DNA from: Planctomycetota bacterium | Lineage (GTDB): Bacteria; Planctomycetota; UBA1135; GCA-002686595 | Reading direction: 5' to 3' | Length of the DNA: 32,913 nt | Assembly (NCBI GenBank): GCA_026692705.1 | Contig: JAPLOE010000169.1 | Span: forward strand, 1-32,913 | Shown: positions 25,701 through 32,843 of the stretch, one piece after another | Numbering within the stretch: the stretch's first letter is position 1 | Layout: the number at the start of each line of letters is the position of its first letter | Notes under the pieces: generated by a model | Databases searched by the model: none | The model's input: the letters and a program-made list of their open reading frames with translations, nothing else | What the model was told of the DNA's origin: nothing | Made by a program: the position numbers and the translations under genes

Positions 25701-25823
25701 CTCGCCGGGCACCGTCTCCACCGCGAGCTCCCAGCCGGTCTCGAGCCGCGAGCGCTGCTGCCCGACTCCACTCGCCGCAAGTCCCACGACCGCCAACACC
25801 ACGCAGCCTCGTCGCGTTTGCAT
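22779..25823 (-). CDS. Glycoside hydrolase family 2-type enzyme, secreted
   Basis: The 1014-residue protein has a signal peptide (MQTRRGCVVLAVVGLAASGV). GH2 layout: sugar-binding jelly roll about 45-165 (DGVAWYRIAL, HGASTHARVFADGVEVG), Ig-like domain about 170-280, and a TIM barrel from about 285 (LNGRPLQLRGMLHWG). Glu396 in SLTCETG is the candidate acid/base, with the usual Asn before it replaced by Cys; Glu472 in LVLGECIA is the candidate nucleophile. Beyond the barrel there is a long extension, ending in a second jelly roll (DGVAWYRTTFELP, VDDSYRVYLDGRELARHG). It may act on beta-galactosides, -glucuronides or -mannosides in the periplasm. The start at 25823 is fixed by the signal peptide; the frame is open to 26201. 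TAGCAT is ten bases upstream. Confidence 0.85.
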   Translation of the reverse strand: MQTRRGCVVLAVVGLAASGVGQQRSRLETGWELAVETVPGERPTEGWRKVKVPGTFEDALGEKFDGVAWYRIALASSGEAQAVRVLFHGASTHARVFADGVEVGSHLGAWTPWSVDVTRALADGSALLEVRVDEKVGHNTQGFLPVIQPHFGGLWRSVELCADHGPVIERDQVFVFGDAVGEHPRVRLEVPVRGVSVDEPLRLKVTLLDGAQELATSEIGTMVVHEGRWKAVGELEVRDDVRRWDPERPELYTVAFELRSGERTLERLEKRVGFRDLRAEGTRITLNGRPLQLRGMLHWGYSPPHFAPPEERQYWRTQLEAIKSLGCNMLKACLWVPPECVYELCDEIGLLLWQEYPTWHPTLTGEHLEELRREYDEFHRYDRSHVSVALRSLTCETGHSAELSVIQALYDRCKQLVPQTLVVDDSAWIEWHRVHDFYDDHPYGNNSWWPSKLRQMREHIAARRPKPLVLGECIAADTWMDLARWDKLHGTEPLWWQPWGLAPQRAFEERLERLFGAETRASLRPISLDFALRNRKYQIERLRISAPEAGYTLSVVRDFTKARMGFFDDFDELKWAPEQWSWHRDTLIALEPGIVRDSRALVAGPQSLGLRVSHSGLGLLEGTLVVRIPDLQVEREFAVQLEPGAVSSRFGVPLDLPDVERPQALQVLAELKGTHPVGNSWSLWRLPALETDVRRDVRVVEKLDAATLEFVKQGGRALLVAGDRKGSLRTDSIWFLKGAPFAPPHALNDKLPQDFLIELSSFDLENGTVLHGDAWLDHVDPLLGFWDTHDIAHVNPWLFAFTTRYGAGRLGATVLERSTPAGQYVFGRLLEHLAEGPDPRASVPPELATRLERALSAAPLDLVQWQIAFDPTDRGAGDGWMDGGEHAGADWAPIEAGKHWENAGFEHRDGVAWYRTTFELPAHWKDDAITLVCEGVDDSYRVYLDGRELARHGNPETNETVWLVRTTTDLTGRARPGERHSLVLRVVDHVGSGGVYKPVYITTGPADATGDLVH

Positions 25824-25833
25824 CGTGCCGAGG

Positions 25834-25839
25834 ATGCTA
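25834..25839 (-). promoter_or_regulatory. Candidate -10 element for the GH2 gene
   Basis: The minus strand reads TAGCAT, ten bases before the ATG at 25823, with no Shine-Dalgarno in between. Confidence 0.33.
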
Positions 25840-26022
25840 GCGCGGGATCGGGACTCGACGGCGGCGCGTCCGACCGTTGGAGCTCCTCCGAAGCGCACAA
25901 CGCCTGCCCGCACTCCCGGAATTCGTTTCCAGCCCCCGGCAATTCCCTCCATGCCTTCCCGGCCGCGATCCACGCGGCGCCGGCGAGCCAAGTCCGCGCC
26001 GCCTCGGACCGATCCAGTCGCC

Positions 26023-28803
26023 ATGACCCGCCGCTCCGTCCCCACGCTCGCGTCGCTTTCCCTGATCGCATTCGCCTCGCTGCTCGCCAGCTGTGCCAGT
26101 TCCGGAGGAGCTTCCTCCGCGTCTTCCGGCGAGAAGGAGGCTCCCGCTCGGGTGGCCGCGCTCTCCAAGCTCGTGCGCGACTCCGCGCCGCTGGGCATCA
26201 AGCTCGGTGCGCCACCGGCGGCTGCGTTGCTCGGCGAGTTCGGGCCGAAGGAATGGGAGCAGCAGGACTTTCAGCGCTGGCGCGCAAGCCTGCTCGCCAT
26301 GCATCCGTCGAGCGAGGTGTACCGCATCCGCGCGCTCGGCTCCGACCCTGCGCAACCCGTCGAATCGATCGAGATCACGACGGTGCTCGACCTGTCGATC
26401 GACCGCGAGAAGGTGCTCGCCGACGCTGGCGTCGCGCGCACGGCCTGGGCCGGCCAATGGTCCGGGATCTTCCGGCCGGTGAAGGGCGAGCTGTACGGCG
26501 ATCACGTGTTCGGGCTGACCGAGGTCGTCGACGCCTACGAGAGCACGCTGCCTGGCATCTGGTTGCTCGTCGATTCCACCGGGGCTTTCTACGGTTTCGT
26601 GCGGGCGTCAAGCCTGTCGGCGCTCCGGACCACGGGCCTGATGAACACCCCAGCTGACGTGGCGCTCGTCATCGAAGACGACCTCGCGCGCGGCAACGTC
26701 GTCGCGGCCCACGACCTCGCGTTGAAGTACGGCCCACGCGCGGGAGCCTCGCTCGCGAGCGTGGTGCAGGCTGCGGAGTCTGCCTACGCCGAACGCAACG
26801 CGCGCCTCGGCGCCGAAGCAGAGGCGACGTTCGCAGAGTGGAAGCAGCGCTTCGACGCGCGGCCGCAAGGCGATGAAACTGCCGTGCGCGCGTTGCTGGT
26901 CGAGATCGCGGGACTCTCGCAGAAATTCGAGCGCATCGAGCAGGCGGCTCCCTGGAGCGGCACCGTGCGCCGGGAATTGGCCGAGTTCTCGCGCGAACGC
27001 GCCGCTGCGGACCGCTTCCGCGCGCACTCCAGCGTTTGGGCGTCCTACGGCGCGGACGGAGCGTTCTCGACGCAGGAGATCGTCACCGCGCTCGCCCTCG
27101 CCGACGCGCTCGAGGCGCTCAAGACTGCCGAGGAGGTCCGGGAGAACGCGAACGGCATGCTCCCCTACACGCTGCCCTCGCACGTGCGCGAGGCGTTGCG
27201 CGCGAGCTTGCCCGCAGTCTTCGCCGAACGGCATCGGCGCGAGGTCGGCAGCCCGAACGAGGGCACGGCCGTGCGCGCGCTCGCGCTCGCCATGGCCGAG
27301 TCCGGCGAGATGGATCCGGTCTACTACGCGGCGCAGCGCATGAAGGACGCGCAGGCGCTCGATCAGGCGCTGCAGGACTACGTCAACCGGCCTTCGATGG
27401 TCGGGCACTTGCTCGGAAAGCTGAGCGCACCGCTGGAAGGCCTGAACGAGACGCGGAGCTGGGCGACGTTCCGCGCGCAGGTGCCGGCGCTCGTGCGTGC
27501 CGAGTTCGTGCGCCGCGCGGAGCTCGCGCAGCAGTGGAATCTGCCGGCCACGGCGGCGAGCCACTGGCTCTCGGCGGCGATGGTGACACGCGCGGCGTTC
27601 CCCGAGCCCGAGCGCCTCGTCGACGTGCTCGCGCACGGCTCGCGCGATCCCGATCCGCTGGTCGCGAACGCCCGCAACGCGCTCGCCCCGCTCGTCGCCC
27701 GCCGCCTCCCGCCGCTGCACGCGACGGTCGCGTACTTCGAGCGCCTCGAGCAGCTCTTCCGGCGGTCGCCGATCGCCGAATTCGCGGCTTTCTGGCAGCT
27801 CGGCCTCTCGCTCGAGAGCGTCGCGGACCTGCGCGAGGCGACGAGGCTCGCCGATGGCGGCAACGCGCCGCCGTGGGTGCAGGTCGTCTCGGATGGCGTC
27901 GAGCGCCTGCGCATCGCCGACGTCGCCGACGCTCCCGCTCCCACGCCGCCGGAGCTCGCGTTCGCGTGGCTCGGCCTCGACCTGCCGCCGGAAATGCGCG
28001 AGGAAAAGGCCTGGATCGACGCGGAGAAGGCCGCGATCGACAACGAGCAGAAACGCATCAACGAGCTGCAGGCGGCATACAACGCCGCTTCGGAGTCGCA
28101 CCGTCAGGACGCCGAGACGTTCCGCGTCTCGATCGAGAAGCGCCTGCCGACCGTCGGCAAGGCCGCGCTCGAGGCCGAGGCCCGGGCGCTCGACGAGCGT
28201 GCGGCGCGGCTCAACGAAGAGAACGCGTCGAACAACGCGACCGTGCGCGCCTTCAACGCTCGCATCCAGCCGTTCAACGAACGCGTGACGCGCTACAACG
28301 ACCGCTACTACTTCCTGCTCGGCGACAAGACGGCGCAGCTCGACGTTCAGCTGAACGATGCGTTCGCGCGCTGGCAGGCCGAGCACCTTCCCGCGCCGCC
28401 GGAAGTGACGGGCTACGAGCTGCGCTCGCAGTGGACACGCACGGAGGCCACGCTCGTCGCGGAGTGGCTCAAGCCGGGCGACAGTCCGCTGCCCTACGAC
28501 CTGCGCGGGACCAAGCGTCCCAGCTTCGGCATGGGCAACGCCGTGATCGCCGAGCTCGAGCGCTCGCTGTGGATGCAGGCTGGCGCCAAGGGCATCGGAG
28601 AGCAGCTCGGGCTGCTGCTCGCGCGCGACCTGCAGCTCACCGGCTCCATCCGCGCCAGCGTGAGCGAGGCCCTCGGGCGTTATCGGGCCCGCTTCGGCGC
28701 CGCCGCGCTGCGCGAGCACCTGCTCACCGGCCGCTCGATCACCGAGCAGTACCTCGTGCTCCCGGCCCTGCCCGCGGACGTGCGCACGGACCTCGGCCGC
28801 TGA
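26023..28803 (+). CDS. Large lipoprotein of unknown function with coiled-coil C-terminal region
   Basis: The 926-residue protein has a lipoprotein signal peptide ending LLASC (Cys24). A Ser/Gly linker is followed by a domain with LGIKLGAPPAAALLGEFG and GSDPAQPVESIEITTVLDLS. Then come long helical stretches (for example residues about 200-320). Residues about 660-775 are predicted coiled coil (EKAWIDAEKAAIDNEQKRIN, ARALDERAARLNEENASNN). I recognise no family. It is probably an envelope protein, perhaps with a structural role. The frame is open much farther upstream, but those codons lie antisense to the GH2 gene; the ATG at 26023 gives the signal peptide. It is divergent from GH2 and separated from the pseudopilin set by a structured 173-bp stretch. 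Confidence 0.75.
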   Translation: MTRRSVPTLASLSLIAFASLLASCASSGGASSASSGEKEAPARVAALSKLVRDSAPLGIKLGAPPAAALLGEFGPKEWEQQDFQRWRASLLAMHPSSEVYRIRALGSDPAQPVESIEITTVLDLSIDREKVLADAGVARTAWAGQWSGIFRPVKGELYGDHVFGLTEVVDAYESTLPGIWLLVDSTGAFYGFVRASSLSALRTTGLMNTPADVALVIEDDLARGNVVAAHDLALKYGPRAGASLASVVQAAESAYAERNARLGAEAEATFAEWKQRFDARPQGDETAVRALLVEIAGLSQKFERIEQAAPWSGTVRRELAEFSRERAAADRFRAHSSVWASYGADGAFSTQEIVTALALADALEALKTAEEVRENANGMLPYTLPSHVREALRASLPAVFAERHRREVGSPNEGTAVRALALAMAESGEMDPVYYAAQRMKDAQALDQALQDYVNRPSMVGHLLGKLSAPLEGLNETRSWATFRAQVPALVRAEFVRRAELAQQWNLPATAASHWLSAAMVTRAAFPEPERLVDVLAHGSRDPDPLVANARNALAPLVARRLPPLHATVAYFERLEQLFRRSPIAEFAAFWQLGLSLESVADLREATRLADGGNAPPWVQVVSDGVERLRIADVADAPAPTPPELAFAWLGLDLPPEMREEKAWIDAEKAAIDNEQKRINELQAAYNAASESHRQDAETFRVSIEKRLPTVGKAALEAEARALDERAARLNEENASNNATVRAFNARIQPFNERVTRYNDRYYFLLGDKTAQLDVQLNDAFARWQAEHLPAPPEVTGYELRSQWTRTEATLVAEWLKPGDSPLPYDLRGTKRPSFGMGNAVIAELERSLWMQAGAKGIGEQLGLLLARDLQLTGSIRASVSEALGRYRARFGAAALREHLLTGRSITEQYLVLPALPADVRTDLGR

Positions 28804-28819
28804 GACCGCCAGGGGCTCC

Positions 28820-28848
28820 GGCGCCAATTGGAATTTCCTTCCAGCGCC
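28820..28848 (+). terminator. Candidate hairpin terminator or leader stem
   Basis: GGCGC (28820-28824) pairs with GCGCC (28844-28848), and TGGAA (28829-28833) with TTCCA (28839-28843), leaving a CAAT bulge and a five-base loop. It starts 17 bases after the stop of the lipoprotein gene. There is no T tract, so termination is uncertain. Confidence 0.35.
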
Positions 28849-28940
28849 AAGGGCTTCCCGCGCACTCGGCGAAGGGGGTGCGGACTCCCCCGTGAACGTC
28901 GTTGCAGGGCGGGCCAGCGGGGTTCCGAAGAACGGCGCGT

Positions 28941-28966
28941 GCCTCCCGCCCTCCGGCGCGGGAGGC
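28941..28966 (+). promoter_or_regulatory. Perfect 9-bp hairpin covering the Shine-Dalgarno of the pseudopilin operon
   Basis: GCCTCCCGC (28941-28949) and GCGGGAGGC (28958-28966) pair perfectly around an 8-base loop. The 3' arm contains the GGGAGG that would serve the ATG at 28977, so the ribosome-binding site would be closed when the stem forms. Intrinsic terminator use is less likely because no T tract follows. Confidence 0.5.
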
Positions 28967-28976
28967 GGTCGTTCCC

Positions 28977-29549
28977 ATGTTGCGCCGCCGAACCCTGCCC
29001 ACCGTTCCCCTGCACGCCCTGCGCACGCGGGGCATGACGCTGATCGAGATCACGATCTCGATCGCCGTGATGACGATCGCGATGGCGATGTTCTCGAGCG
29101 TCATCACGACGACGACCCGCATCGGCTCGGACAAGCGCTTCGCCAGCGTCGCGTCGCACGCGGCGCGCAGCCAGCTCGAGCGCATGCGCTGCCAGCCGTT
29201 CGCGCAGGTGTGGAAGCTCTACAACGAGAGCGGCGCGGACGATCCCGCCGGAGCGGGAACCGGGCCCGGCCCGCATTTCGCGGTTCCCGGCCTGAAACCG
29301 CTCAAGGGCGACGCGGACGGCTTCGTCGGCCGAGTGGTGCTCCCCCACACGGGCAAGTTGCTGTACGAGAATGCGCAGGACGAGGTGTTCGGCCTGCCGC
29401 GCGACCTCAACGGCGACACGCTGATCGACGAACGCGACCACGCAGGCGACTACGCGATCCTGCCCGTGATGGTCGAGCTCGAGTGGGACACGCCGCTCGG
29501 GCCGCGGCGGCTGGAGATGCACACCATGCTCGCGGGGTACGGGAACTAG
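28977..29549 (+). CDS. Pseudopilin-like protein (minor pilin) 1
   Basis: The 190-residue protein has a type IV pilin-like N-terminus: a basic leader, prepilin peptidase site after Gly19 (RTRG|MTLIE) with Glu at mature position 5, and the hydrophobic helix ISIAVMTIAMAMFSSVI. The rest is a globular head with an EF-hand-like loop DLNGDTLIDERD from residue 143. The start at ATG 28977 gives a proper leader; an in-frame TTG at 28902 would be too long. It is first in an operon of three pilin-like genes; the next ATG follows the stop directly. By order it resembles GspI or GspH of type II secretion, but no assembly ATPase is in the window. Confidence 0.8.
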   Translation: MLRRRTLPTVPLHALRTRGMTLIEITISIAVMTIAMAMFSSVITTTTRIGSDKRFASVASHAARSQLERMRCQPFAQVWKLYNESGADDPAGAGTGPGPHFAVPGLKPLKGDADGFVGRVVLPHTGKLLYENAQDEVFGLPRDLNGDTLIDERDHAGDYAILPVMVELEWDTPLGPRRLEMHTMLAGYGN

Positions 29550-30149
29550 ATGCTGCGCCGCGCCGCAGCGCGAGCGGGCTTCACGCTGCTCGAGATCCTG
29601 ATCGCACTCACGGTGGTCGGGCTCGTGCTCGGCAACATCGTGATGGTGATGCGCTCGAGCAGCGACGCGCACGACGACGAGACCTCGCGCGCGACGCTGG
29701 AGCTGCAGCTCGACCAGACGCTCGACCGCATCGTGCTCGCGCTGATGGCCGCGAGCTCGGAATCGCTGGAACCGGGCGCCTCGGCACCGGCCTTCCACGA
29801 TCGCATGGAGTACATGCAGAGCCTCGGCGTCAACAACGGCAAGCTGGTGCTCGGCGCGCCCGAACGCATCGAGATGCGCGTCGACCAGGGCGAGATCATC
29901 TGGATCGAGAGTCCCGGCGAGGTCGGCGAGCGGCTGGCGACGTGGAGCCGCTGGGTGCGGAAATTCCTCGAGGGCGAGCAGCCCAACGGGAGAGACGACA
30001 ACGGCAACGGCCTCGTCGACGAGAGCGGCCTCGCCTTCGTGCTCGAGGGCACGCAGGTGACCGTGATGCTCTCGCTCGAGCGCAAGGATCCCGGCGGACG
30101 GACGGTCGTGTACTCGCGCACCGCGATCGTGCACTGCCGCAACGACTAG
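29550..30149 (+). CDS. Pseudopilin-like protein 2 (GspJ-like by position)
   Basis: The 199-residue protein begins with a short basic leader and cleavage site after Gly10 (RAG|FTLLEILIAL), Glu at mature +5, and a hydrophobic helix to about residue 33. The head contains a calcium-loop-like DDNGNGLVDE from residue 149. Its ATG follows the stop of pseudopilin 1 with no gap, so translation is probably coupled. The length fits GspJ-type minor pseudopilins (about 200 residues). It would be processed by prepilin peptidase and inserted in a pilus or pseudopilus tip. Confidence 0.85.
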   Translation: MLRRAAARAGFTLLEILIALTVVGLVLGNIVMVMRSSSDAHDDETSRATLELQLDQTLDRIVLALMAASSESLEPGASAPAFHDRMEYMQSLGVNNGKLVLGAPERIEMRVDQGEIIWIESPGEVGERLATWSRWVRKFLEGEQPNGRDDNGNGLVDESGLAFVLEGTQVTVMLSLERKDPGGRTVVYSRTAIVHCRND

Positions 30150-30152
30150 GAG
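30148..30152 (+). promoter_or_regulatory. Ribosome-binding site for the third pilin-like gene
   Basis: AGGAG overlaps the stop of the preceding gene. It is two bases before ATG 30155 and eight before the in-frame ATG 30161, so the latter may be the real start (two residues shorter). Confidence 0.5.
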
Positions 30153-30154
30153 CG

Positions 30155-31618
30155 ATGGACATGCACAGGGGACTCACGAAGGGGAAACGCTCGCGCCGCG
30201 GAGGCGTGCTGATCGCCACCCTGGTCGCGACGATCGCGATCGGGGCGCTCAGCGTCTGCCTGCTCGAGCTCGACTCGACGCGCCTGCGCCAGCAGGTGGC
30301 GAGCATCGACAACAAGCGCGCCTTCAACCTCTCCGAGGCGGGAATCGCCGAGGCCTATTTCGCCGTGAAATCGGGCTTCTCCGGCAACATCGGCACGCAG
30401 GCCGATCCGGCCAAGTACGGCGATGGCCTGTTCTGGGTCAGCGCCACGGAACTGGGTGACAACGTCATCGGCCTCGAGAGCACCGGCATGTCGGGCTCGG
30501 GTCGCGTCACGCTCTCGCTGGTCGTCAAGCGCGAGTCGCAGAACCTCGCCTCGATGGGCATCATGAGCTCGCAGGACGTCACGGTCGGGGCGCGCTCGCT
30601 CGTCGACGCCTACGACTCCAAGGGCGGGTCCGGCATCCCGCTCATCGATCCGCTGACGGCCCCGCCGGCGCCGCTGCGCAGCAACGGCAACATCACGGTC
30701 GGTGCTTCGGGCACGGTGCGTGGCAACGCGGTGCCGGGTCCCGGAGGTTCCGTGACGCTCGGGCTGCTCTCGCTCGTCACGGGTTCGACCACGCCGGCCT
30801 CGAGTCCGGTGGCGATGGTTCCCGTCGAGGTCCCGACGTTCACCAAGGCCGGGGACATCGCGCTCAGTCGAGGCGCGAAACAAGCGATCAGCTCGGCCGA
30901 AGCGCAATACACGAGCATCGTCGTCGGCGCCGAATCGACGCTCACGCTGCGAGGTCCGACGCGCGTCGTCGTCGACCAGCTCACCGTGCAGGGCACCGGA
31001 GGCCTCGAAATCGACACGAGCGGTGGCAAGGTCGAGCTGTACGTCACCGACTGGCTCAACCTCGCGACCTCGGCCAAGCTCGCGTTCCCCGCACAGGACA
31101 CCGCAGCGTTCAAGCTGATCGCGACCGCCACCGGCTCGCGCGATCGCGACGGCGACGGCGCGGCCGACCCGGCAATCCGTTTCCTCGCCACCGGGCCGTT
31201 CTTCGGCGCGCTCTACGCTCCCAACGCGCGCCTCGCGTTGCAACCGGCGTGCGAGATCTATGGAACGGTCGCAGCGCAGCGGCTCGTCATCGCCGACGGC
31301 GCGAAGGTGCACTTCGACGCGGCGCTGCTGACCGGCGACACGGCCGCGACGACGCTCGTGAAGCCGCTCTCGTGGCGCGTGGTCGAGCTTCCCGTGCAGA
31401 TCGCGCGCGACCTCAGCGAGGACCCGTTCGACGTGCTCGCGGTCGACGCGGATCTGCTCGTGAAGCCCTCGGAAGCGCGCATCGACGCCGACGTGGAGCT
31501 CAGCATCAAGTACCTCGACCTGTCGCTGACGTTCCGTTCCTACGTGGGCCCGGAATCCGCGTTCAACTGGTCGACGGTCTCGTCCGTGCTCGGCATTTAC
31601 CGCCAACCGCTCCCATGA
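30155..31618 (+). CDS. PilX/GspK-like protein with beta-helix-type domain
   Basis: The 487-residue protein has a PilX- or GspK-like N-terminus: RSRRGGVLIATLVATIAIGA, with no Glu at mature +5, as is usual in GspK. A short head follows, then from about residue 180 repeated short beta motifs (NGNITVGASGTVRGNAV, YTSIVVGAESTLTLRGPTRV, GPFFGALYAPNARLALQPAC, IYGTVAAQRLVIADGAKVHF). This YAPNA/YGTVAA pattern is known from PilX-type adhesin-like proteins. A DRDGDGAADPA calcium loop begins at residue 330. The start could also be ATG 30161. Its stop overlaps the next ATG (ATGA). Together with the two previous genes it matches the I-J-K order of a pseudopilus tip. Confidence 0.8.
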   Translation: MDMHRGLTKGKRSRRGGVLIATLVATIAIGALSVCLLELDSTRLRQQVASIDNKRAFNLSEAGIAEAYFAVKSGFSGNIGTQADPAKYGDGLFWVSATELGDNVIGLESTGMSGSGRVTLSLVVKRESQNLASMGIMSSQDVTVGARSLVDAYDSKGGSGIPLIDPLTAPPAPLRSNGNITVGASGTVRGNAVPGPGGSVTLGLLSLVTGSTTPASSPVAMVPVEVPTFTKAGDIALSRGAKQAISSAEAQYTSIVVGAESTLTLRGPTRVVVDQLTVQGTGGLEIDTSGGKVELYVTDWLNLATSAKLAFPAQDTAAFKLIATATGSRDRDGDGAADPAIRFLATGPFFGALYAPNARLALQPACEIYGTVAAQRLVIADGAKVHFDAALLTGDTAATTLVKPLSWRVVELPVQIARDLSEDPFDVLAVDADLLVKPSEARIDADVELSIKYLDLSLTFRSYVGPESAFNWSTVSSVLGIYRQPLP

Positions 31619-32843
31619 TTCCGCTGCATCGCCCGCTGATTCTGGCTGTTCTCGCCGGCGCCTCCTTCGCGCAGGCGCCTTCGAGCTCGTTGCGCGACGA
31701 GCTCGCGCGCTGCACGCCGCAGACGGCCGTCCGGGTCGTCGAGAAGCTGCGCACGGCGAGGTCGGAAGGCGCGCAGGCGTGCTTCGACATCCTGCTGCGC
31801 AGCCAGGGCAACACGAGCGTGACGGCGGCGGAAGCGGCGATCGAGGTGCTGCGCACGAGCCTGCCGAGCGTCCGCAACGAGCTCTCGAACCTCGTCGGCG
31901 CCAAGCCTTCGGCCGCCGAGACACGCGGAGCCCTCGCGTTGCTCGGAGCGCTCGGCGAGCTCCGCGACCTCCCGCTCGCGCTCGAGCTCGCCGCGAGCGC
32001 GCCCCAGGCCCACGCGCCAGTGGAACCCGGCGATGAGCCCGACGATCTCGGCCTGCGCGCCTGCACCACCGAGATCTTCCGGCGCCACTCGGAGTCCGCC
32101 GAAGCGCTCCGCAGCGCGGTCGAACACGCACCCGAGGACCAACGGCCGCTGCTCGTCGCCGCACTCGGCGCGAGCCACACCTACACCGCAGTGGAGGTGC
32201 TCGGGAAGTGGCTGCTGCAGAAGCGCAGCGATCGTGCGGCGCTCGTGCGGGCGCTCTCCGAATGCGCTCGAGCGTTGCCGGCTCCTTTCGACGAACGCGC
32301 CTGCGCCGGGCTGCGGGATTCGCTCGACCACGCGGACGCTCCCGAATTCCGCGAGGCGATCCTGTGCGTCGGCTGGCTCGAGGACGCGGGGAGCGTGGGC
32401 GAGCTCGTCTCGCTCCTTCGCTCGGCCCATCCGGGCGTGAGCGCCGACGCGCTGTGGTCGTTGCGCCGCATCACGGGCGCGCGCTTCGTACGGACGCGCC
32501 GCGCTGGCTGCGTTTTCTGGCCGAAGAGCGAGACTGGCGCGTCGGGAGGCTGCCGAGCCTGCTCGACGAGCTCGGCAGCAACGACACGCGCGCTTCCGGC
32601 GCCGCGCTGAACGAGCTCGCGCGGCATCGCTTCCCGCGCCACGAGATCGCCGCCGCCGTCGGGCAACGCCTCGAGTCCCTCGAGGGCGCGCAGTTCTCGT
32701 CCGCCTGCGGCCTGCTGGGCCAGCTCGGTTCGCGTGCGGCGTTGGAACCGCTCGCCCGCGCGGGGAATTCGCACCATTCGGCCGCCGAGCAGCGCGCGCT
32801 CCAGGAAGCGCGGCGCACGCTGCTGCGGCAGGCGGCGCCCTAG
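31615..32843 (+). CDS. HEAT-repeat protein, reading frame broken near 32485-32492
   Basis: The ATG overlaps the stop of the pilin-like gene (ATGA). A signal peptide (LILAVLAGASFAQA) is followed by helical HEAT-type repeats (for example GALALLGALGELRDLPLALE and REAILCVGWLEDAGSVGELV). The frame reads LRRITGARF, then drifts into a poor sequence and stops at 32610. In the next frame from 32493 the sequence DAPRWLRFLAEERDWR continues the repeats to TAG at 32841-32843. Adding one G in TTCGTACGG to make TTCGGTACGG restores ARFGTDAPRWLRF and a protein of about 409 residues. The break is either a real one-base deletion or a sequencing error. Its tight link to the pilin genes suggests a role in the same machine (inferred). 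Confidence 0.75.

Noticed and set aside
22782-26657. A 1291-codon open frame on the plus strand, opposite the GH2 gene.
   Set aside because: It is rich in Arg, Glu and His as expected for antisense reading of high-GC coding DNA, and has no recognisable domain.
28902-28976. N-terminal extension of the first pseudopilin from a TTG at 28902.
   Set aside because: It would give a 45-residue leader before the prepilin cleavage site and place coding sequence over the hairpins; ATG 28977 gives a normal leader.
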